A stretch of 64,000 nt of DNA from Stenotrophomonas sp. WZN-1 (GCF_002192255.1 NZ_CP021768.1:2312001-2376000); one strand, 5' to 3'. Counted from the stretch's first letter, positions 8,931 to 18,033 are shown. Notes: generated by a model from the letters alone, not told the origin. Translations and numbers: made by a program.

Positions 8931-9685
8931 GCCAGGAATACCTCGTAGTTTCGGAAGAATCGGGTCAGTACATGCGCGGGCAGCACCGGAGGGCTGTTCA
9001 AGCCCGGCACGTCGCCCGTCTGCGTCCGGAAATGCGCGATCGCGTTTCGTTTCGCGGCCGCCACCGCTGAAATGTCGACCAGTCTGGGCACCTCCCACGC
9101 CATATGTGCACAGGCCGGATCCAGCCAGTGCCATCCCCAGACCGGGTACTCCAGGCGGTGGCACCCCACCGCCCGGGCGGCGCGGCAGGCAGCACGGCCT
9201 GCCGCTTCATGGTCGGGGTGGCCATCAAACCGCCATGGCGCCAGTACCAGGTCGCGGGGCTGCAGATGCTGTTGCAGCCAGCCTTCCAGGCCCTGTTCGT
9301 GCGTGCTGACCGCGCCGTCGGCGATACCCAGGTGAAATATGGAACCGGCCGGGATGCCGAGTTCGCCCAATGCCGCGGCAAGCTCCTCCCGTCGTGCCGA
9401 CCGCAAGCGCCTTGGCGTCCACCACGGCTCGCCCGGATAGCATGCTTCGCCGTCCGTCACGGCAACGACGCTGACCTTCATGCCCTGCCCCACTGCGTGA
9501 TGGAGCAGTCCGCCACAGCCGAGGATCTCGTCGTCCGGGTGCGGCGCGACCACCACCAGGCGGTCATGCCCGGTGCACAGTGCGCTTGCCGGTGTGATCG
9601 GCTGCTGCCAGAGCCAATTACAGCGCAGCCATGCCTGCTCCTGGGTTCCTTCGCCTTGCAGCGGTGCTTTGGCTACAGCGCCCAT
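8927..9685 (-). CDS. PIG-L family zinc deacetylase
   Basis: 252 residues from ATG 9685, which has AGGAGG just upstream and overlaps the previous gene by 13 bases. APHPDDEILGCGG (about residues 48-60) and the later DGHPDHEAAG supply the zinc-binding His/Asp set of the PIG-L / LmbE / MshB family, which hydrolyses N-acetyl groups from sugar-like substrates. It is soluble, with no signal peptide. Its place in an operon with a glycosyltransferase and a methyltransferase argues for a small glycosylated or aminosugar product rather than a housekeeping role. Confidence 0.92.
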   Translation of the reverse strand: MGAVAKAPLQGEGTQEQAWLRCNWLWQQPITPASALCTGHDRLVVVAPHPDDEILGCGGLLHHAVGQGMKVSVVAVTDGEACYPGEPWWTPRRLRSARREELAAALGELGIPAGSIFHLGIADGAVSTHEQGLEGWLQQHLQPRDLVLAPWRFDGHPDHEAAGRAACRAARAVGCHRLEYPVWGWHWLDPACAHMAWEVPRLVDISAVAAAKRNAIAHFRTQTGDVPGLNSPPVLPAHVLTRFFRNYEVFLA

Positions 9686-10614
9686 GTCGCCTCCTGGGCC
9701 GCCCGCTGCCCACCCAGCCATTCCCAATCGCGGTCGGCGTGGTTCTGGCGAAGGAACACGGTCAGGTCAGCGCAGCGTTGGGCATGGGCGTCTTCCAGGC
9801 ACATGGGCGCCGGGCCCAGGGCCCGACCCGCCAGATCCAGCACGCGCGTAGCCGCACGCTCGACCACGCAACGTACCCTCACCACGTCCTCGCGATGTGC
9901 CGATTCGGGCTCGGCATCGATGCGTGCCGCCAGTTCGCGGAGCAGCGCCGCGGCCGGCGCCAACGCGAGGTCCACCTCACCCAGTAGACGTGCGCGATTT
10001 CCCTCGGTGCAGGCTGATCGCATGCGCTCGGCCAGCGCGACCGCTGCGCCAAACCAGACCGCCGCAATACCCGCGCCTCCATGCCAGAAGCCAGGTCGCT
10101 GCAGGTAGTCATCGCGCGCGCCCAGTATCACCATCGGCGCGGCATCAAAGCGCACGGTGGTGGATGGAATCCCGGCCATGCCGACGGCGGGCCATGGCTC
10201 ACCCGACAACGTCGTCCAGTGCTCCGCCGCGACCTGGCATAACCACACCCCCTGGGCACTGCGGACCGTGACCAATGCGGCATCCACCCAGGCGCTGCCC
10301 GAACACCAGGGCTTGTCCCCGCGCAGCCTGCCCTCGGCGTCGATGCGGAGGGTGCTGGCCGGGCCCTCTGCCGCCCACACCGCCAGCAATCTGCCTTCAG
10401 CAGCCGACGGTGCCTTCAACTCGGCCATGATCGCCTGCGCGTCGTAGTGTGCCTCCAGCACCTTGGCCAGGCAGAGATCTTCGCCCCCCAAGGCCGCAAG
10501 CGCCCTCCAACGATCCAGGGTCTGCCCGCATCCCGGTAATGGCAGTTCAGGCTGCTGGACGAGTACCTGCCGGGCGCGATTGATCAACGATGATGGCGGC
10601 GTCACATCCTGCAT
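9673..10614 (-). CDS. Acyl-CoA dehydrogenase-like flavoprotein, first gene of the operon
   Basis: 313 residues, shorter than the usual 380 of acyl-CoA dehydrogenases. The middle region has the beta-domain pattern GDKPWCSGSAWVDAALVTV, which contacts flavin in the family, and a C-terminal all-helical bundle (HREDVVRVRCVVERAATRVLD). The canonical catalytic Glu could not be assigned by eye. It may act on a carrier-bound or unusual substrate. It leads the operon that continues with the PIG-L deacetylase, methyltransferase and glycosyltransferase. Confidence 0.8.
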   Translation of the reverse strand: MQDVTPPSSLINRARQVLVQQPELPLPGCGQTLDRWRALAALGGEDLCLAKVLEAHYDAQAIMAELKAPSAAEGRLLAVWAAEGPASTLRIDAEGRLRGDKPWCSGSAWVDAALVTVRSAQGVWLCQVAAEHWTTLSGEPWPAVGMAGIPSTTVRFDAAPMVILGARDDYLQRPGFWHGGAGIAAVWFGAAVALAERMRSACTEGNRARLLGEVDLALAPAAALLRELAARIDAEPESAHREDVVRVRCVVERAATRVLDLAGRALGPAPMCLEDAHAQRCADLTVFLRQNHADRDWEWLGGQRAAQEATWAL

Positions 10615-10716
10615 GAGGGCTTCTGCAATGAAGACATGTCATGAACGTAGGCGGCCGGCGGTCACATCACTGTCTTGGAGGTGTGGCGGGCACATGAATG
10701 CCCTGCGCAGTGATCC

Positions 10717-11223
10717 TCACGCACCTGCCCCACGCCGTCGCTGCCTCACGCGCAGGCACTGCTGCAATTCCCACAGCCATGGCAGCACCACCAGTACCAG
10801 CGCCGGCAACAGCACAAGCCACCAGGCCTCAAGCGCCGCGGGATCCACGCCCAGCGACCACCGCGGCTGCACGTGCCAGCCGACCCAGCCCAGCAGAACC
10901 CAAGGCGCGGCATCGAGCACGCTGTGCACGTGCTGCTCCGCTGGACTGATACGCCGGCGACCATCCGCGCTGACGGTGTCGAAATAGCCGGTGATCGCGT
11001 GTGCGATGACCAGAAGCGCCAGGAGCGCGAGGAGTGACCGGGTATTCTCCAGCAGGAGCCAGGCCAGCACGCCACTGCCAATCAGCAGTAGCTGCAGCCC
11101 GTGCAGTGCACTTTCCCGCAACGCAGAGGTGTGCGGCAGGTCGGTACGCCGGTGGAAGTGGAAGTCGAGCCAACCGGCGGCCAACCAGAGCGCATAGATA
11201 CATGCGATGAGGATCGCGCTCAT
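10717..11223 (-). CDS. Integral membrane protein, function unknown
   Basis: 168 residues with four or five hydrophobic helices (about 3-18, 42-58, 62-80, 105-120 and 133-152). Polar, possibly functional segments sit between them: HFHRRTDLPHTSALRES near the start and EQHVHSVLDAAPW in the middle, both rich in His/Asp/Glu. I do not recognise a characterised family. It lies 10 bases downstream of the alcohol dehydrogenase gene on the same strand, so they are probably co-transcribed. Confidence 0.75.
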   Translation of the reverse strand: MSAILIACIYALWLAAGWLDFHFHRRTDLPHTSALRESALHGLQLLLIGSGVLAWLLLENTRSLLALLALLVIAHAITGYFDTVSADGRRRISPAEQHVHSVLDAAPWVLLGWVGWHVQPRWSLGVDPAALEAWWLVLLPALVLVVLPWLWELQQCLRVRQRRRGAGA

Positions 11224-11233
11224 GGCGGCATGC

Positions 11234-12397
11234 TCAGGGTGTCAATACGATCTTTCGGCAGTCGTCGTCCTTGGCGTCAAACATCGCGTAGCCCTGCGCC
11301 GCATCGGCCAGTCGCATCCTGTGCGAGATGATGTCACCCGGGTCCAGCTTTCCTTCCATGATTGCGTCGAGCAGTTCCGGCATCAGTCCCTGCACATGGG
11401 TCTGCCCCATCTTGAACGTCAGCCCCTTGTCGAACGCGTCACCCAGCAGGAAGCCATGGATGAAGCCGGCGTAGACGCCTGGGATGCTGACCACACCGCC
11501 GCGGCGCGCTGCCGCGATGCACTGCCGGATCGCCACGCCGCTGCTGCCTTCCAGTTTCACGGCGGTCAATGCTGACTCCAGCGCACTACCCTCGGCCTCG
11601 AAGCCTACCGCCTCGATGCAGGCGTCCACGCCCCGCCCGCTGGTCTGGGCAAGGATGTAGTCAGCAGGGTCTTCGATCTCGTTGAAATCGATGGGGGTCA
11701 CCCCGTAGGCCCGGCGCGCATAATCAAGGCGGTACCGAAGATGATCGATCATGAAGATGGTCTCGGCCCCCAGCAGGCGGCAGCAGGCCGCGCTCATCAG
11801 CCCGACCGGGCCCGCGCCGAAGATGGCCACCGTTGAGCCCGGCTTCACCCCTGCGTTCAGCGCGGCCTGGTAGCCGGTGGGGAGGATGTCAGACAGGAAC
11901 AGGACCTGCTCGTCGGCCACGCCTTCCGGAATACGTAGCGGGCCCACATTCGCCTTGGGCACGCGCACGAACTCCGCTTGGCCACCGGCAACCCCGCCAT
12001 ACAGATGGCTGTAGCCGAACAGCGCGGCCGGCGGCAGAAGGCCCTTCTGATTCAGCGCGGCGCCCTTGCCGGTATTGGTGGTTTCGCAGGCGGCATACTC
12101 GGCCAGCCGACAGTGGAAGCACTCACCACAGGCGATCACGAAGGGAATCACCACCCGATCCCCCGGCTTCACTTGGGTAACGCCGCTGCCGACCTCTTCC
12201 ACGACGCCCATGAATTCGTGGCCCAGCACATCGCCGTCGTGCAGATCCGGAATCTTGCCCCGATAGAGATGCAAGTCCGAGCCGCAGATGGCGGTAGCGG
12301 TAACACGCAGGATCAGGTCGTCATCAGCGGCCAGTACCGGGTCCGGCACGGTCTCGACGCGTACATCCTTGCGGCCGTGGTAGGTCAATGCCTGCAT
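11234..12397 (-). CDS. Zinc-dependent alcohol dehydrogenase (formaldehyde dehydrogenase-like)
   Basis: 387 residues from ATG 12397. [11 protein letters not shown] carries the catalytic zinc Cys, [14 protein letters not shown] the zinc His and Glu, and the structural zinc Cys lobe is [28 protein letters not shown] is the Rossmann NAD-binding turn. Length and the insertion around the structural lobe match glutathione-independent formaldehyde dehydrogenase-like members of the medium-chain family. The substrate cannot be told from sequence. A longer upstream frame has no ribosome site. Confidence 0.92.
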   Translation of the reverse strand: MQALTYHGRKDVRVETVPDPVLAADDDLILRVTATAICGSDLHLYRGKIPDLHDGDVLGHEFMGVVEEVGSGVTQVKPGDRVVIPFVIACGECFHCRLAEYAACETTNTGKGAALNQKGLLPPAALFGYSHLYGGVAGGQAEFVRVPKANVGPLRIPEGVADEQVLFLSDILPTGYQAALNAGVKPGSTVAIFGAGPVGLMSAACCRLLGAETIFMIDHLRYRLDYARRAYGVTPIDFNEIEDPADYILAQTSGRGVDACIEAVGFEAEGSALESALTAVKLEGSSGVAIRQCIAAARRGGVVSIPGVYAGFIHGFLLGDAFDKGLTFKMGQTHVQGLMPELLDAIMEGKLDPGDIISHRMRLADAAQGYAMFDAKDDDCRKIVLTP

Positions 12398-12545
12398 CGC
12401 GGTTCTCCAGCAAGAGGGGGTTCCAGCATCGCAACACCCCCCTCCCCCTGCGGTGACATCCCGGTGTGCATGGTGTTCATTTCGCGACGTCACCGCGTTA
12501 ACCGGACGGGTCGCACGCTTCAACCTCCTGCTGCAGGAGCGACCC

Positions 12546-12734
12546 ATGACCGACAAGCTTCCCTTCAATCCGACCACGGACGTGGATGATCAGTCGAAGG
12601 CACATACGCCCGACAAGCGGCGCAATGATCGAGCCAAATGGAAGGAGCACGACATGCCCGACGATGGCGATGGCCCCAAGGCTGTACCCGAGGACTACGA
12701 GCGTCCTGATCCCGATCCAACAGGAAAGCGTTGA
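12546..12734 (+). CDS. Small hydrophilic protein, 62 residues
   Basis: A highly charged, Asp/Lys/Pro-rich small protein with no hydrophobic core, preceded by AGGAG 7 bases upstream of ATG 12546. Composition suggests a disordered protein. It is divergent from the alcohol dehydrogenase and followed by two genes on the same strand. No function recognised; similar in style to the small protein at 1645-1899. Confidence 0.6.
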   Translation: MTDKLPFNPTTDVDDQSKAHTPDKRRNDRAKWKEHDMPDDGDGPKAVPEDYERPDPDPTGKR

Positions 12735-12833
12735 GTCCGCCTCACATACTGGATGCGCCGGATTCACAGCTCATGGCCCGCTGGCGGCGCAAGCTTCATC
12801 ACGGCCATTGAAACAGCCTGAACGAGGTGTTGC

Positions 12834-13472
12834 ATGTGGAAACGCAACGGTCTCTCGCTGGTGCTGCTCGTGCTTACCGTCGTATTCATCGGTGGGCAGG
12901 CAGTTGCGGGACATCACGTGCACAACCAGGAGCTGGTGCAGCACGGACGCACGCCGATCGATCTCTGGCACTACCTGGCAACCGGGCATTTCGTCAGCGC
13001 CACATTCGAGAACTGGGAGAGCGAATTCCTGCAGATGGGGATGTATGTTCTTCTGACGGTCAGCCTGCGCCAGCGCGGTTCGGCCGAGTCGCGACCCTTG
13101 GACCCTGCGCAGGAACAGAATCGCGTCGAGCCGGGGCCCACGCCCTGGCCCGTCAGGCGTGGTGGCGCATGGAAGATCATCTATGGCCATTCGCTTGCGA
13201 TCGCCTTCGGCCTGTTGTTCCTGGCCAGCTTTACGCTGCATGCATTGGGAAGCTGGCGAGCCGAACAGGCCGAGCAGCGGCTGCAGGGCCTGCCAGTGCC
13301 GGGCTTTCTCGAGCACCTGGCCAGCAGCACGTTCTGGTTCGAATCGATGCAGAACTGGCAAAGTGAGTTTCTGGCCGTGCTGTCTCTGGTTGTGCTGACC
13401 ATCTTCCTGCGCCAGAAGGATTCGCCACAGTCCAAGCCGGTCGAAGCGCCACATGCACAGACAGGAGATTGA
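12834..13472 (+). CDS. DUF6766-type membrane protein with internal duplication
   Basis: 212 residues with four membrane helices in two pairs (about 7-25 and 65-78; 115-135 and 178-194). Each half contains the same block: a segment FENWESEFLQMGMYVLLTV with following LRQRGS in the first half, and MQNWQSEFLAVLSLVVLTI with LRQKDS in the second. The gene therefore arose by duplication of a two-helix unit. The family has no established function. It is 3 bases before the isochorismatase-like gene, so probably co-transcribed. Confidence 0.8.
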   Translation: MWKRNGLSLVLLVLTVVFIGGQAVAGHHVHNQELVQHGRTPIDLWHYLATGHFVSATFENWESEFLQMGMYVLLTVSLRQRGSAESRPLDPAQEQNRVEPGPTPWPVRRGGAWKIIYGHSLAIAFGLLFLASFTLHALGSWRAEQAEQRLQGLPVPGFLEHLASSTFWFESMQNWQSEFLAVLSLVVLTIFLRQKDSPQSKPVEAPHAQTGD

Positions 13473-13475
13473 GAC

Positions 13476-14027
13476 ATGGCACGCCCTCCTTCTACCGCCC
13501 TGCTGATCATCGACATGTTCAGCCGGTTCGACTTCCCAGGTGCAGACGCGCTGGCGCCAGTGGCAGAGAGGGCGGCCCGGCAGATCCGCCGCCTGAGGGA
13601 TCACTTCGATGACCGTAAGTGGCCAGTCATCTATGCCAATGACAACTTTTCTGACTGGAAGCGGGATTTCCGCCAGCAAGTGGAGCAGTGCCAGCGGGAC
13701 GGGGGGACGGCTGCGCGAATTGCCACAGCCCTTTCACCCCTGCCCGGCCACTATTTCGTGCTCAAGCCCAAGCACTCGGCATTCCTCGCCAGTCCCTTGC
13801 CGATTCTGTTGGCCAAGCTGGGGGTGCGCCGTCTTTGCCTCACTGGCATGACGGCCGACTCGTGTGTCCTCGCCACGGCGCTGGACGCCAACGCCAGGGA
13901 GTTCGAGGTCGTGGTGGCACTGGACGCTGTGGCGGCGATGCCCTCCCAGAAACGGCGTGCACTGGCAGTGCTGGCGGACTCGGGCGCAGCCCGGGTCGCT
14001 CGACTTTCGTCGTTGGTCTCTGCGTAA
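13476..14027 (+). CDS. Cysteine hydrolase of the isochorismatase family
   Basis: 183 residues. The catalytic triad of the family is visible: Asp in LLIIDMFSRF (about 13), Lys in VLKPKHSAF (about 100) and Cys in GMTADSCVLATA (about 132). Members hydrolyse nicotinamide, isochorismate, ureidoacrylate or related amides; the substrate is not determined here. It follows the DUF6766 gene after 3 bases. Confidence 0.9.
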   Translation: MARPPSTALLIIDMFSRFDFPGADALAPVAERAARQIRRLRDHFDDRKWPVIYANDNFSDWKRDFRQQVEQCQRDGGTAARIATALSPLPGHYFVLKPKHSAFLASPLPILLAKLGVRRLCLTGMTADSCVLATALDANAREFEVVVALDAVAAMPSQKRRALAVLADSGAARVARLSSLVSA

Positions 14028-14051
14028 TCGGCAGGATCCACCCGAGGCAGC

Positions 14052-14285
14052 TCAGGCCCGGTCCGCTACACCCTGTACACCGGCATGACCGGCGCAATGT
14101 GCACAGCAGAAGATCTGGCCCTTTCCTTCGACGCCATGCCCGATTACCGCGCAGTCGCAATGTGCGCAGCGTGGCGCGAATGCATGGATCGCGCACTCGA
14201 ACGAATCGAAGGTTCCGCTGCGTCCGCCCTGCTGCAGGGTGAAACTCTTGTCGTAGTTGTTGCCGCAGACATCACAGGTGGCCAT
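14052..14285 (-). CDS. Small Cys-rich zinc-ribbon / metallothionein-like protein
   Basis: 77 residues from ATG 14285, with GAGGTG upstream. Cys pairs occur as CDVC, a FECAIHAFAP block, CAHCDC, and FCCAHCAGHAG near the C-terminus. These fit a small zinc- or iron-binding protein; the last block resembles the CxxC-AxGH ending of prokaryotic metallothioneins. It is convergent with the isochorismatase gene. Binding metal and function are unproven. Confidence 0.75.
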   Translation of the reverse strand: MATCDVCGNNYDKSFTLQQGGRSGTFDSFECAIHAFAPRCAHCDCAVIGHGVEGKGQIFCCAHCAGHAGVQGVADRA

Positions 14286-14523
14286 GTGGCACCTCTTCGT
14301 GCGTAAGGAAGGTGCAGTGTGTTGAGCGTGGGTGTCGGTGACCGTGAACGCAGTGTGCCCAGGAGGTCCAGAATACGCATTGCAAGGTACTCGTAAAACG
14401 TGCCCCGCCCAGTTGACGGGTGGACTATCCAGGCGTGCGTTTTGCCTGGTCAAACGCTTGCCGCGTTCTGCATTGGTGGGAATTCGGCACGTTTCCGGAT
14501 CGGTAGCGAAGAGCCCGCACGCG

Positions 14524-14694
14524 AGGGGCCGGCTGCAGAACGTGCAGCTGGATCTGAGCCCGGCGCCGCTGCAGCTGCGGGGTGCCTATAGCCACCGGCA
14601 CTCGGTCACCGCGCGGGTTCGGGCGCTGCTGGAGTTCATCCAGCCTCGGCTGCAGGGCGGTGATCCTGTTCCAGTGAACCCATCGCAGCCGTAA
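14524..14694 (+). pseudogene. Remnant of a LysR-family regulator C-terminus
   Basis: In the frame ending at the TAA of 14692-14694, the translation reads GRLQNVQLDLSPAPLQLR followed by AYSHRHSVTARVRALLEF and about 15 more residues. This is the characteristic tail of LysR-type effector domains (arm-strand, then a hRxxSxRVRAhhEFh helix). The rest of the gene is missing: upstream sequence in the frame is unlike LysR and has no start with a ribosome site. It lies tail-to-tail with an intact LysR gene, so a regulator was lost or a rearrangement ended here. 14286-14523 holds no recognisable gene. Confidence 0.6.
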
Positions 14695-14724
14695 TGCCGA
14701 ACAGGTCATCGACACTCTATCGAC

Positions 14725-15612
14725 CTAAACCCGCAATGCCTCGAGCACCAGGCTGAACGCCGGGGATGGCTGCCGCCTGCTCGGGTAATACAGATGATAG
14801 CCGGGGAACAGCGGGCACCAGTCCTCCAGTACCCGCACCAGGCGGCCGCTTTCCAGATGGGGTGCCAGCTCATCAACGGGCAGATGCACCAGGCCCAGGT
14901 CGTCAAGCGCGGCATCGACCATGTGCGGTGACGTGCTGAACACCAACGGGCCATCCACGCGCACATTGATCTCGCGACCCTTCTTCTCGTACTCCCAGAC
15001 ATACAGTCCACCGCTGGTGGGCAGGCGGATGTTGATGCATCGGTGACCGGTCAGATCACCTGGCACCTTCGGCATTCCGTGCGCAGCGAAGTACGCCGGC
15101 GTCCCTGCGGTGGCCATGCGCAGGCGTGGGCCAATGGGCAGGGCGACCATGTCCTTGTCGATGGATTCACCGAGACGAACACCGGCGTCGAAGCGATCGG
15201 CAACGATGTCACGCAGTGCATAGCTGACATCGAACTCGATGCGGATGTCCGGATAGCGGTGCAGCAGCGGCATCAGCTTGGGCAGCAGCACCGTGCGCAG
15301 TACGTGGTCGCCACTGGTGATCCTGACCTGCCCGGCCGGTGTGTCCCTCAATGCAGTAAGAGCTTCGAGCTCCATTTCGATGTCGTCGAAGTGGTTGCCG
15401 ATCGACTGCAGCAGGCGCTCGCCTGCCGTGGTCGGCGAAACGCTGCGCGTCGTGCGGGTCAGCAGCCGGATGCCGAGACTCTCTTCCAGGGTCTTGATGG
15501 CCTGGCTCAGTGCGGACTGGGTAACCCCCAGCACGCCCGCCGCGCGGGTGAAGCTGCCCTCCCGCGCTACGGTCACGAAAGCCAGCAGGTCATTGAAGTT
15601 GCGTCGTGCCAT
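14725..15612 (-). CDS. LysR-family transcriptional regulator
   Basis: 295 residues. The N-terminal winged helix-turn-helix is clear (FVTVAREGSFTRAAGVLGVTQSALSQ about 12-37, then LEESLGIRLLTRTTR). The effector domain starts at about residue 92 (GQVRITSGDHV). It is of the CrgA-like group often paired with divergent exporters or oxidoreductases. It is divergent from the MFS gene at 15781, and the region between them contains two dyads, so it most likely controls the MFS-AKR-cupin-hydrolase genes and itself. Confidence 0.92.
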   Translation of the reverse strand: MARRNFNDLLAFVTVAREGSFTRAAGVLGVTQSALSQAIKTLEESLGIRLLTRTTRSVSPTTAGERLLQSIGNHFDDIEMELEALTALRDTPAGQVRITSGDHVLRTVLLPKLMPLLHRYPDIRIEFDVSYALRDIVADRFDAGVRLGESIDKDMVALPIGPRLRMATAGTPAYFAAHGMPKVPGDLTGHRCINIRLPTSGGLYVWEYEKKGREINVRVDGPLVFSTSPHMVDAALDDLGLVHLPVDELAPHLESGRLVRVLEDWCPLFPGYHLYYPSRRQPSPAFSLVLEALRV

Positions 15613-15635
15613 GCGTGCAGTGTGTCACAGGAATT

Positions 15636-15681
15636 AATTAGCACAACTAATTGAGCTATTCGCAATTGATTATCTAATCAA
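15636..15681. promoter_or_regulatory. Two A/T-rich dyads in the LysR-MFS divergent region
   Basis: AATTAG-N5-CTAATT lies at 15636-15652 and TTGATTA-TC-TAATCAA at 15666-15681, both perfect inverted repeats in an otherwise GC-rich genome. LysR regulators bind dyads of this size, usually one recognition and one activation site. Position between divergent starts (15612 and 15781) supports operators for the LysR protein. Binding is inferred, not shown. Confidence 0.6.
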
Positions 15682-15780
15682 ATACCCGCGCGTGGTCCAG
15701 ACTGGCCCCCTCCCCCACCACGGGAGCTCCGGCAGCCGGAGCCTTCCGCCGTCACCGCCCTTCTGGGCCTGGAAACCTTC

Positions 15781-17010
15781 ATGAGTTCACTCAATCTCCC
15801 CCCGGCTGGGGCAGGCATGGCCGCGCCTGTCCGCTCGGCGACCCCCAGGGAATGGGGCGCGGTGTTGGCCCTGTCACTCGGCGCCTTCGCGCTGGTCGCT
15901 TCCGAATTCATGCCGGTCAGCCTGCTGACGCCCATCGCCACCGACCTGCAGGTCAGTGAAGGCCAGGCAGGCCAGGCGATCGCGGTGTCCGGTGCATTTG
16001 CACTGGTCACCAGCCTGCTGGTCTCGCCACTGGCCGGGCAGCTGGACCGCAAATGGCTGCTGCTGGGCCTCACTACCGCAATGATCCTCTCGGGAACGCT
16101 GGCGGCACTGGCGCCCAGCTTCCCGGTGTTCATGCTGGGCCGTGCGCTGATCGGCGTGGCCATCGGTGGCTTCTGGGCCATGTCGGCGGCCACCGCCATG
16201 CGCCTGGTTCCTTCGCACCAGGTGCCCCGCGCACTGGCCATCGTCAATGGCGGCAACGCGCTTGCCACCGTCATTGCAGCGCCGATGGGCAGTTACTTCG
16301 GCGCCATCATCGGTTGGCGCGGCGCGTTCTTCTCGCTGGTGCCGGTGGCTGTGGTGGCCCTGCTGTGGAAGATCGCCGCGCTGCCATCGATGAAGGCGAC
16401 CGCCGGGCGCGCTTCGTGGAATGTGTTCTCGCTGTTGAAGCGCCCGCCGGTGGCGTGGGGCATGGTGGGCGTGAGCCTGTTCTTCATGGGCCAGTTCTCG
16501 CTGTTCACCTACCTGCGCCCGTTCGTGGAAGCCACGCTACACGTATCGCCTTCGACGTTGTCGCTGTTGCTGCTGTTGATGGGGGCTGCGGGCCTGGCTG
16601 GCACGGTGTTGATCGAGCCCTTCGTGCACAAGGCACTGTTCCGCACACTGGTGCTGCTGCCAGCACTGATGGCCATGGTGGCGGTGTGCATGATCCTGCT
16701 CGGCAACACGCTGCCGAGGGTGGCGGTGTTGTTCGCCCTGTGGGGCTTGCTTGGCACGTCGGCGCCCGTGGCCTGGTGGTCGTGGCTGGCCCGCACCCTG
16801 CCCGATGACGGCGAGGCCGGTGGCGGCCTGATGGTGGCCGTGGTGCAGATGGCCATCGCCATCGGTGCGACCGTGGGCGGCCTGCTGCTGGACCACCAGG
16901 GCTACCGCGCCACGTTCTGGTTCAGCGCTGTCCTGCTGCTGGGCTCGGTGGTGACGTCCTGCATCGCTGCGCGCTCGGCGCAGCACCATCGCCTGCCTGT
17001 CCATTCCTGA
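15781..17010 (+). CDS. MFS transporter, DHA1 (drug/metabolite efflux) family
   Basis: 409 residues with twelve membrane helices. GQLDRKWLLLGL after helix 2 is the MFS motif A, and MLGRALIGVAIGGFWAMSAAT is the helix 4-5 region typical of the arabinose-efflux/NepI-like group. Likely a proton-driven exporter in the inner membrane; substrate unknown. It leads a co-directional set with the aldo/keto reductase (11-base gap), cupin and hydrolase genes, and is divergent from a LysR regulator. Confidence 0.92.
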   Translation: MSSLNLPPAGAGMAAPVRSATPREWGAVLALSLGAFALVASEFMPVSLLTPIATDLQVSEGQAGQAIAVSGAFALVTSLLVSPLAGQLDRKWLLLGLTTAMILSGTLAALAPSFPVFMLGRALIGVAIGGFWAMSAATAMRLVPSHQVPRALAIVNGGNALATVIAAPMGSYFGAIIGWRGAFFSLVPVAVVALLWKIAALPSMKATAGRASWNVFSLLKRPPVAWGMVGVSLFFMGQFSLFTYLRPFVEATLHVSPSTLSLLLLLMGAAGLAGTVLIEPFVHKALFRTLVLLPALMAMVAVCMILLGNTLPRVAVLFALWGLLGTSAPVAWWSWLARTLPDDGEAGGGLMVAVVQMAIAIGATVGGLLLDHQGYRATFWFSAVLLLGSVVTSCIAARSAQHHRLPVHS

Positions 17011-17021
17011 AGGAGTTCCCC

Positions 17022-18008
17022 ATGCACTACACCTCTCTGGGCCGCTCGGGCCTGAAGATCAGCCGGCTGGGTCTTGGCACCATGAACTTCGGCGAGCTTG
17101 CCGACGAGCCGACCAGCTTCGCCATCATGGATGCCGCCGTGGATGCCGGCATCAACTTCTTCGACAGCGCCGACGTCTACGGCGGACCGCAGTCGCCGGG
17201 CATGGCGCAGGGCTTCGGCCTCTCCGAAGAGATCATCGGGCGCTGGCTCAAGCGCAGTGGCAAGCGTGACGGCCTGGTACTGGCGACCAAGGTGTACCAG
17301 CCGATGGGGCTGGGCCCGAATGATCGCCGGTTGTCGGCGTACCACATCCGCCGCGCCTGCGAGGCCAGCCTGCGCCGACTGCAGACCGACCACATCGATC
17401 TGTACCAGATGCACCATGTGGACCGGGCCACGCCATGGGAAGAAATCTGGCAGGCCATGGAACAGCTGATCCGCGAAGGCAAGATCACCTACGTGGGCAG
17501 CAGCAACTTTGCCGGCTGGGACATCGCCACCGCACAGGGCGTGGCCACCGCGCGGCACACCTTCGGCCTGGTGGCCGAGCAGAGCCTGTACAACCTGACC
17601 CAGCGCACGGTGGAGCTGGAAGTGATCCCGGCACTGCGCTACCACGGGCTCGGCCTGATCCCCTGGAGCCCGATCGGCATGGGCCTGCTGGGAGGCGTGC
17701 TGAAGAAGGTCACCAATGGCCGACGCGCTACCCCGCACCTCCTGCAGCGTATCGAACAGCTGCGCCCGCAGCTGGAAGCGTATGAAGCGTTCTGCGATGA
17801 GCTGGGCGAGGCGCCCGCCGACGTGGCGCTGGCCTGGCTGCTGCACAACCCGGTGGTGACCACCGCGTTGAGCGGGCCGCGCACGGTGGACCAGCTTTTG
17901 CAGAACCTGAAGGCCCCTGCCCTGAAGCTCTCGGGTGAGTCATTGGCTCGGCTGGATGCGATCTGGCCTGGCCCCGGTGGCGAGGCGCCCAATGCCTACG
18001 CCTGGTAA
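17022..18008 (+). CDS. Aldo/keto reductase
   Basis: 328 residues. The (beta/alpha)8 family residues are visible: FFDSADVYG gives the catalytic Asp and Tyr, VLATKVY the Lys, and LYQMHHVD the His. WSPIGMGLLGGVL is the conserved strand 7 region of the Kv-beta/YghZ-like subfamily, which uses NADPH to reduce aldehydes. An AAGGAG ribosome site precedes the ATG. It probably detoxifies aldehydes within the LysR-controlled group. Confidence 0.93.
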   Translation: MHYTSLGRSGLKISRLGLGTMNFGELADEPTSFAIMDAAVDAGINFFDSADVYGGPQSPGMAQGFGLSEEIIGRWLKRSGKRDGLVLATKVYQPMGLGPNDRRLSAYHIRRACEASLRRLQTDHIDLYQMHHVDRATPWEEIWQAMEQLIREGKITYVGSSNFAGWDIATAQGVATARHTFGLVAEQSLYNLTQRTVELEVIPALRYHGLGLIPWSPIGMGLLGGVLKKVTNGRRATPHLLQRIEQLRPQLEAYEAFCDELGEAPADVALAWLLHNPVVTTALSGPRTVDQLLQNLKAPALKLSGESLARLDAIWPGPGGEAPNAYAW

Positions 18009-18033
18009 TCCCCCAACTCCTGGAGTACTCCCC

